A DNA stretch of 64,000 bases from CAYWFP01 sp964457365 (lineage in GTDB: Bacteria; Planctomycetota; SZUA-567), in contig CAYWFP010000010.1 in the NCBI GenBank assembly GCA_964457365.1, positions 1-64,000 of the forward strand. Reading direction: 5' to 3'. The notes beneath the pieces were generated by a model. It did not search any database, had not been told where the DNA came from, and worked only from the letters and a program-made list of their open reading frames with translations. Positions 58,456 to 64,000 of the stretch are shown piece after piece. How positions within the stretch are numbered: the stretch's first letter is position 1; every line of letters begins with the position of its first letter. Both the position numbers and the translations under genes were made by a program.

Positions 58456-59280
58456 ATGACCCGCATCACGATACTGGTCGACGACCGGACGGCACGCGAA
58501 GACATCGGCGAGGAGCACGGGCTCTCGCTCCATATCGCTCGCGAGGAGGCATCGGGCCTGTTGGACTTGGGCGCCAGCGGGCTCTTTGCACGGAATGCGA
58601 AGACACTCCGGGTCGACCTTGAAGAGGTCGAATGGATTCTGATCAGCCATGGCCACTACGACCACGCCGGCGGTTTGGAAACGGCCCTGCGCGGCGCGCG
58701 CGGCGCGCGGGTGTATCTTCACCCCGACGCGTTCCTGCCGAAATACGTGCGCGAAAACGGAAGCGACCGCGTCGCGGGGATGCCGCTGACCAAGCACGAA
58801 ATCGAGCAACGCACCGCACGACTTCACGCGCATCTGAGCTGGCTCGAACTGGCGCCGGGCGTCTTCGCCACCGGCACGGTGCCGCGCAGGAACGACTTCG
58901 AGGCCGTACCGGCGCGCTACCTGCGCGACTGCCGCGGCGAACGCGAGCACGACGTTTTCGAAGACGACCAGTCGTTGGTGCTGCAGGAGAAGGACGGACT
59001 GATCCTCGCGCTCGGCTGCTGCCATGCGGGCGTGGTCAACACGCTCGCGCACGTGCGTACGAAGTGGCCGCGCGAGCGTATCAAGCTCGTCATCGGCGGC
59101 ATGCACCTCGGCAATGCCCCGCTTGCGCGTATCGCCGGTACCGTTGCCGCTCTTAAAGCGGAAGGCGTCGAGCAGGTGGCGCCGCTTCACTGCACCGGCG
59201 CGTCAGCGACCGAGGCGCTGGCCGACGCGTTCGGTCAGAAGTGTCTGCGGCTCGGGGCGGGCGAAACGTGTCAAGTCTGA
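58456..59280 (+). CDS. MBL-fold protein, COG1237 type
   Basis: A 274-residue metallo-beta-lactamase superfamily protein starting ITILVDDRTAREDIGEEHGL, with SHGHYDHAGGL (HxHxDH), metal His in LALGCCHAGVVNTLAHV and GGMHLGNA. Relatives are annotated as dihydropterin/ribofuranosyl-aminobenzene phosphate synthase-like; the true substrate is unknown. It follows the Mrp fusion after 141 bases. COG1237 genes often sit near NifX/Mrp clusters, so it is probably in the same regulon. Confidence 0.82.
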   Translation: MTRITILVDDRTAREDIGEEHGLSLHIAREEASGLLDLGASGLFARNAKTLRVDLEEVEWILISHGHYDHAGGLETALRGARGARVYLHPDAFLPKYVRENGSDRVAGMPLTKHEIEQRTARLHAHLSWLELAPGVFATGTVPRRNDFEAVPARYLRDCRGEREHDVFEDDQSLVLQEKDGLILALGCCHAGVVNTLAHVRTKWPRERIKLVIGGMHLGNAPLARIAGTVAALKAEGVEQVAPLHCTGASATEALADAFGQKCLRLGAGETCQV

Positions 59281-59297
59281 TCGCCTTGCGACCGGCT

Positions 59298-59786
59298 CTA
59301 TTCCGCCACAATCAGTTCTTTGAGTTTGTCGTCCCACGAGAAGGAGTTGAGGATCCACTCTTCGCGCGGCTTGTAGAACCAGAACTGAAAACGGATCGGG
59401 TGGTTCTCGTGCTTGACGATGTAGGTAAAGAGAACGACCGATTGACCACCGCTGCGCTTGCGGACGAATTCCCAGGCGACGGGCTTTCCGAACCGGGGCA
59501 TGATCATGTTGATCTGCTGGATGGTCAATCGCTCGAGGTTGTCGATTTCGTTCGGAGGCAGGATCCAGCGCGGGCGCATCAACGTGAAAGCGCCGGCTAT
59601 ATCCTTGGCGACGAACTTCTCGAGAACATTCTGACAAAACGTCTTAATCGACGCATCGTCGGAAAATCCTTTCCCGGCCGCTACGCCTATCTCCCCGCCG
59701 CCGAAATCCGCCCCTCGTGCCGACAAGGGCACGAAAAAGATTCCGCAGACCAGTGTCGCCAAAACGATTGCCCGACCCGCACGCAT
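59298..59786 (-). CDS. Secreted hypothetical protein with NTF2-like character
   Basis: A 162-residue protein with a signal peptide (IVLATLVCGIFFVPLSARGA) and a mature domain beginning with a helix (IKTFCQNVLEKFVAKDIAGA, then FTLMRPRWILPPNE) and ending in Trp-rich strands (FQFWFYKPREEWILNSFSW), as in periplasmic SnoaL/DUF-type folds. ATG 59786 has AAGAGGAGAG before it; the longer frame to 59858 overlaps the mutase. No specific function. Confidence 0.7.
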   Translation of the reverse strand: MRAGRAIVLATLVCGIFFVPLSARGADFGGGEIGVAAGKGFSDDASIKTFCQNVLEKFVAKDIAGAFTLMRPRWILPPNEIDNLERLTIQQINMIMPRFGKPVAWEFVRKRSGGQSVVLFTYIVKHENHPIRFQFWFYKPREEWILNSFSWDDKLKELIVAE

Positions 59787-59817
59787 GGCTCTCCTCTTTT
59801 TCCCAGAAGCGGTAGTG

Positions 59818-61143
59818 TCAACGCAACATCGTCTCGATGCGCGTGCGCAATTCGTCACGAAGCTCCGGTGCGTCGGTCTCCACTGTCAGTCGCACGACCG
59901 GATCGGTGTTGGATGGACGAAGAGTGCACCACCAGTGTTCGGCGGCGAGCGAAAGTCCATCGAGATGTTGCACCTCCGTGACCTCCGAACGGAGCGCGTC
60001 CTCCACTTTCTGCAGGGCAGCCGCGGGATCTTCGACCGAGAAGTTGATCTCGCCGGTGGCGAAATAGCGTTTGAGAGGAGCAACCAGTTCCGAGAGCTTC
60101 TGCCCGGTGCGCCCCAGCAGAGTCAACACCGCGAGCATGGCCATTTCGGCATTGTCCGCGTAGTGCATTTCGCGGAAATAGAAATGGCCGCTGAGTTCGC
60201 CTCCGAGAATGGCGTCGTGCTCGCGCATCAATGCCTTGATGTAGCTGTGCCCCACGCGCGAAATGACCGGCACGCCGCCGAGGCGTTCGATCTCGTCCTT
60301 CACCGCGCGCGAGCAGCGCAGATCCAGCACGACCGCCGCGCCCGGATCGCGCGCGAGCACCTCCTGGCTCAGAAGACCCGCGACCAGATCGCTCGGCACG
60401 GCCGCGCCTTTCTCGTCGACGAAGACACAGCGGTCGCCGTCGCCGTCGAAGGCCACGCCCAGATCGGCACCGGTGGCTTTGACCTTGGCGATCAGCGCCT
60501 CGAGGTTCTCCGGCTCGATGGGATTGGCCTCGTGATGCGGGAAGGAACCGTCAGGCTCGAAATAAAGCGGGATCAACTCGCACGGCAGCTTGGCGAACAA
60601 TGCCGGCAGGAACGCCCCCATCACCCCGTTGCCGGCGTCGACGACCACGGTGCGCGCGTCGATGCCGTCGGCGTACTTCATCAGTTCGGCAACGTATTTC
60701 GGCTGCACCTCGCGCGGCTCGACCGCGCCCGCGTCGTCGGCGGGAGTGAGGGTGTTGCCACGGACACGCTTCTCGATCTCGGCGAGGCCGGTCTCGTAGC
60801 TGAGCGGCGACGCGCCCGGGCCGCAGAGCTTGCAGCCGTTGTAATCGGTGGCGTTGTGACTGGCGGTGACCTGTGCGCCGGCGTCGGCTTTATAGAGAGC
60901 GGTGGCGAAATAGAGCATCGGCGTAGAGGCCATGCCGATGTCGATGACCTGCGCTCCGCCCTGATTGAGCCCCTGGCAGAGCGCACGAGCCAGCGGGGCG
61001 CTGCTGTCGCGCATGTCGCGGCCGACGACGACGGTACGCGCCTGAAGTTGACGGGCGGTGGCGACGCCGATCTTCCAGAAGAGCGGTTCGTCGATCTCCT
61101 GAGGATAGCGTCCGCGGATATCGTAGGCGCGGAAGACGGACAT
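59818..61143 (-). CDS. manB: Phosphomannomutase/phosphoglucomutase
   Basis: Alpha-D-phosphohexomutase of 441 residues. The catalytic Ser is S95 in VTASHNATDYNG (normally TASHNP), the Mg loop is FDGDGDRCVF, the sugar loop GGELSGHFYF and the phosphate site RPSNTDPVVRL. It converts mannose-6-P and mannose-1-P, or glucose phosphates, for surface polysaccharides. The exact specificity is not readable. It has its own promoter at 61205-61232. Confidence 0.9.
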   Translation of the reverse strand: MSVFRAYDIRGRYPQEIDEPLFWKIGVATARQLQARTVVVGRDMRDSSAPLARALCQGLNQGGAQVIDIGMASTPMLYFATALYKADAGAQVTASHNATDYNGCKLCGPGASPLSYETGLAEIEKRVRGNTLTPADDAGAVEPREVQPKYVAELMKYADGIDARTVVVDAGNGVMGAFLPALFAKLPCELIPLYFEPDGSFPHHEANPIEPENLEALIAKVKATGADLGVAFDGDGDRCVFVDEKGAAVPSDLVAGLLSQEVLARDPGAAVVLDLRCSRAVKDEIERLGGVPVISRVGHSYIKALMREHDAILGGELSGHFYFREMHYADNAEMAMLAVLTLLGRTGQKLSELVAPLKRYFATGEINFSVEDPAAALQKVEDALRSEVTEVQHLDGLSLAAEHWWCTLRPSNTDPVVRLTVETDAPELRDELRTRIETMLR

Positions 61144-61204
61144 GCATCTGTTCCCTTCCCCTCGGCGCGTCCGTGCGCACGTCCAGCTGACGAAAGCCGC
61201 TTAA

Positions 61205-61232
61205 ATTGTAATTCGCCCCGCACCGGTCGCAA
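61205..61232 (-). promoter_or_regulatory. Promoter of the phosphomannomutase gene
   Basis: On the minus strand TTGCGA (61232-61227), 16 bases, TACAAT (61210-61205). Confidence 0.5.
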
Positions 61233-61251
61233 GCAAAAAGCTATTTTCCGG

Positions 61252-61279
61252 TTGTCACGGCGCGCTACAGGCGTATAAC
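61252..61279 (+). promoter_or_regulatory. Promoter of the DUF3857 gene
   Basis: TTGTCA at 61252-61257, 16 bases, TATAAC at 61274-61279. Divergent from the mutase promoter, with the -35 boxes 19 bases apart. Confidence 0.5.
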
Positions 61280-61412
61280 CTTGAATAGCGCCGTTCGAGC
61301 GCGTATTGTGGGAAGGATATGCATGGTCGGGACGACAGAAACGTCCGGGATGGCTGTTCGCCCGCAACGAATATGATACGAATCCGAACGAACCAGAGGA
61401 GGACAACCCACC

Positions 61413-64000
61413 ATGAGGCGATGGATCTGCTGCCTATTGCTGCTGGGGGCGTGCTGGTGCCAGGCATATGCCGGTGAGGAAACGCAGAAGACGCCGACGC
61501 CGCCGACACCGCCGGAACTTCTCGATCGCGCGGCGATGCTCGAGGCGGCCAAGGAGATCACGCGCGAGAAGTATCCCAATGCCGACGAAGTGCTGGTAGG
61601 CAATCACGTCCGCGTGAGCTACCAGGCCGACGGCGCTTACGTTCAGTGGCACGAGGAATACCTCAAGATCCTCACCGAGAAGAGCAAGCGCGCGCACCAG
61701 ACGGTCTCGAGCTACTTCACCATTCCCTACCAGCAACCAGACGGATGCGCCATTCCGGTGCTGGAGATCATCAAACCCGACGGCGAGACCAAGGTCATCG
61801 ATGCCATGGCCAAGAGCAAGGTGATGATCAACCCGGGGAGCATGTCGGCCAATATCTACAATACCAACGACAAAATCCGACAGGTCGCCGTCCCTGGCCT
61901 CGAGATCGGCGACGTGTTGCACTTCGTCATGTACGACCGCGTCGGCCGCGCGCGCATGAAGAACAGCTTCAACGACTTCTTTGTCTTCGAGTCGACCCGG
62001 CCGCTCCTGTCGATGACCGTGGAGATCGACGGCCCCACGTCGCTGCCGCTGAAGAGCCTCGCGTTACAAGACACGATCGAGGGAACGGTGAAAGCGATCC
62101 CGCCGAAGACCGAGGACGGGCGGATCCACTATCGCTGGGAAGTGCACGACGTGCCGCGGATGTTCCCCGAACCCAACGCCCCGAGCTACTGGAACTACGT
62201 CCAACGGCTGCTGGTCAGCACCTGCCCGGACTGGCCATACGTCTCGCGCTGGTACTGGAATCTCTCCGAGCCGCATTATAAACCCAGCGAAGCGATGAAG
62301 GAGAAGGTGGCGGAGCTGACCGCGCAGACCAAGACGCGCGCGGAGAAGATCGAAGCGGTATTCACATGGGTTTCGCAGAACATCCGTTATCTCTCGGTCA
62401 CCGAGGACAACAAGGCTCCCGGATACGAGCCGCAGGACGTGAGCCTGACCTTCGAGCGCCGGCGCGGCGTCTGCCGCGACAAGGCGGCGCTCCTGGTCTC
62501 GATGCTGCGCGTGGCCGGCCTCGAGGCGTTCCCGGTGCTGATCCACAACGGACCGAAGAAGGACCCGGAGGTGCCGCAGCCGTATTTCAACCACGCCATC
62601 TCCGCGGTGCGCGAGGCCGACGGCAACTACATACTGATGGATTCGACCGACGAGAATACCAAGCAGCTCTTGCCGGCGTACCTCAACGACCAGAGCTACC
62701 TCGTTGCCACGCCCCAGGGCGACACCTTGCGCGTAGCCCCGGCGGAACCGGCGACGAAGAACATGCTCTTCATCGAAACGAACGGACGTATCGACGACCA
62801 GGGCAGCCTTACCGTCGAGAGCATCCTCAAGTTCGAAGGTTTCAACGACAATGTCTATCGCGGTTATTTTTCGCGCATCACCCCGGTCGAGCGACGGCGC
62901 TACTTCGAGGGTGCGGTGAAAGACGTGGCCGCGGGCGCACGCTTGACCGAGTGCATCATCGAACCGGAGGACATGCGCGACACGTCGCGCTCGCTGCAAG
63001 TGAGGTTGCGGTACGAGGCCGACGGCATTCTCGTCGAGAGCGAGGGACTGGCGATGCTGCCGGTGCCGCAATTGGGGACGCGCGTGGGAATGGTCAATTT
63101 CGCTCTCCGCCGGACGGGGCTGGAGAAACGGCGTTTCCCGCTTTTGATCGACGTCGCCTGCGGCGTGCAGGAGAGCCTGCGGATCCGCCTCCCGGAGCAA
63201 CTCGGCTCGGCCGTGGCCATGCCGGTTTACCCCCCGCTCGAGAGCGACACGGTGACCTGGAAACAGTCGTTGGCGGTGGTGGGACAGAACCTCGTCGGCA
63301 GCGGCACGTTCAAGCTGAAGGTGCCGGAGTTTTCTCCAAAGCAGTATCTGGCATTAAAGGAAACGCTGACGCAGATGGAATACAACGCCCGGCGCATGCC
63401 GATCTTCGAGCGCAAGAGCGACGCGCACGCGGGCAACGACGACAAGCTGCCGACCGACGTGGACGTGGTGGTCCTCGAGGAGACGGTGGATTACGCCGTC
63501 GAGAGCGAAACGGCGTGGACCGAGACGCGTAGCGTGCGCAAGAAGATCCTCACCTATGCGGGGATGAAGGACCACAGCGAGTTGACGCTACGCTACAATC
63601 CTGCCTGGGAGGAAGTGAAGGTCGAACGCGCCGCAGTTACCGGCGCCGACGGCAAGATCCGCACCATCAGCGAGAAGGAACTGAGCCTGATGGACGCCGG
63701 ATGGGTCGGCAAAGCCCCCCGCTACCCGGCCGGGAAGACGCTGGTCGCGAGCCTGCCCGGCGTCGAGGTCGGCAGCGTCATCGACTACCGCATCGTCCGC
63801 AAAGTCAAGGACAGGCCGTTCTTCGCCACGCGCGAGAGCTTCCGACATTTCGAGCCGGTGCTGCGCAAAACCGTCACCGCGGACCTGCCGAAGGGACTGA
63901 AACTGAAAGCCCTGGTCACCGGAGCGGCCGCGGACGAAAAGGTGCTCAAGCACCAAGCTGCCGACAAGGACGGGCGGGTGATTCACACCTGGGTCGGACA
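61413..64000 (+). CDS. Secreted DUF3857/transglutaminase-like protein, truncated by window end
   Basis: ATG 61413, with AGAGGAGG upstream, opens a frame that is still open at base 64000 (862 codons). It has a signal peptide (RWICCLLLLGACWCQAYAGE, with possible lipobox L-G-A-C), then a DUF3857 domain (about 45-260), then a transglutaminase-like domain with Cys in RRRGVCRDKAALL, His in FNHAISAV and Asp in YILMDSTDE. A second DUF3857 domain starts near residue 680 (YAVESETAWTETRSV, LPGVEVGSVIDYRIV). Probable periplasmic protein of unknown role. Confidence 0.88.
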   Translation, partial: MRRWICCLLLLGACWCQAYAGEETQKTPTPPTPPELLDRAAMLEAAKEITREKYPNADEVLVGNHVRVSYQADGAYVQWHEEYLKILTEKSKRAHQTVSSYFTIPYQQPDGCAIPVLEIIKPDGETKVIDAMAKSKVMINPGSMSANIYNTNDKIRQVAVPGLEIGDVLHFVMYDRVGRARMKNSFNDFFVFESTRPLLSMTVEIDGPTSLPLKSLALQDTIEGTVKAIPPKTEDGRIHYRWEVHDVPRMFPEPNAPSYWNYVQRLLVSTCPDWPYVSRWYWNLSEPHYKPSEAMKEKVAELTAQTKTRAEKIEAVFTWVSQNIRYLSVTEDNKAPGYEPQDVSLTFERRRGVCRDKAALLVSMLRVAGLEAFPVLIHNGPKKDPEVPQPYFNHAISAVREADGNYILMDSTDENTKQLLPAYLNDQSYLVATPQGDTLRVAPAEPATKNMLFIETNGRIDDQGSLTVESILKFEGFNDNVYRGYFSRITPVERRRYFEGAVKDVAAGARLTECIIEPEDMRDTSRSLQVRLRYEADGILVESEGLAMLPVPQLGTRVGMVNFALRRTGLEKRRFPLLIDVACGVQESLRIRLPEQLGSAVAMPVYPPLESDTVTWKQSLAVVGQNLVGSGTFKLKVPEFSPKQYLALKETLTQMEYNARRMPIFERKSDAHAGNDDKLPTDVDVVVLEETVDYAVESETAWTETRSVRKKILTYAGMKDHSELTLRYNPAWEEVKVERAAVTGADGKIRTISEKELSLMDAGWVGKAPRYPAGKTLVASLPGVEVGSVIDYRIVRKVKDRPFFATRESFRHFEPVLRKTVTADLPKGLKLKALVTGAAADEKVLKHQAADKDGRVIHTWVG

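Noticed and set aside
1..64000. CRISPR arrays, insertion sequences, prophage, rRNA and tRNA genes, replication origin
   Set aside because: No repeat-spacer arrays, transposases, terminal inverted repeats, phage proteins, RNA genes or DnaA-box clusters were found on either strand. The only tandem repeat is the coding one at 53569-53637.

Overview
This is a high-GC (roughly 65 percent by eye), gene-dense stretch of a bacterial chromosome from a motile, didermic, probably anaerobic organism. LpxK implies lipid A, the flagellar set is near complete, and the right-hand side carries an operon resembling the orange-protein (ORP) system known from anaerobes. Taxonomy cannot be fixed by eye: the mix (small FlbD, WhiG/FliA-type sigma, ArsC, SUFU-domain and tandem DUF3857 proteins, archaeal-type ApgM next to homoserine dehydrogenase) would fit an uncultured PVC-like or deltaproteobacteria-like lineage, held with low confidence. 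One 10-N assembly gap (7611-7620) lies inside motB.

Layout. 1-18980 (plus strand) is a flagellar superoperon: fliK, flgD, flgE, flbD, motA, motB, fliL, fliN, fliO, fliP, fliQ, fliR, flhB, flhA, flhF, a small membrane protein where flhG is often found, fliA and a small basic protein. 19186-24137 holds a XerC-like recombinase, an MBL hydrolase with a leaderless-looking promoter, and on the minus strand an alpha/beta hydrolase pair and a large TPR protein. A 612-base intergenic region with three dyads precedes a very large flagellin (24750-27245), then uvrA.

30253-41881 is mostly minus strand: a fatty-acid set (fabG, a SUFU-domain gene, fabZ, fabI), a polyprenyl-phosphate sugar-phosphate transferase, a Nudix hydrolase, an ApgM-like protein beside hom (candidate homoserine kinase), lpxK, a 1059-residue secreted TPR protein and a YbgC-type thioesterase. 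41942-46054 holds an inositol-monophosphatase-like enzyme, an ArsC-like phosphatase, gpmA, and a gpmI whose product ends in a 74-residue, half-lysine tail. 46292-48995 is a triplet of paralogous periplasmic binding proteins with no transporter. 49580-51137 is an ECF sigma/anti-sigma pair, followed by minus-strand secreted genes and one gene broken by an in-frame TAG.

53545-59280 is the most interesting system: a PAS/AAA+/Fis sigma-54 activator, a palindrome and a near-consensus sigma-54 promoter, then two NifX/ORP-like proteins, a DUF5320 protein, a Cys-containing small protein, a truncated TrmO, an Mrp/NBP35 ATPase fused to a NifX-like domain, and a COG1237-type MBL protein. The window closes with a secreted protein, a phosphomannomutase and a tandem-DUF3857 transglutaminase-like protein that runs off the end.

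Seven promoters of the form TTGACA-like, 17 bases, TAnnnT-like could be read by eye, plus two with 16-base spacing. Two of the 17-base set end 6 bases before an ATG that lacks a Shine-Dalgarno sequence.
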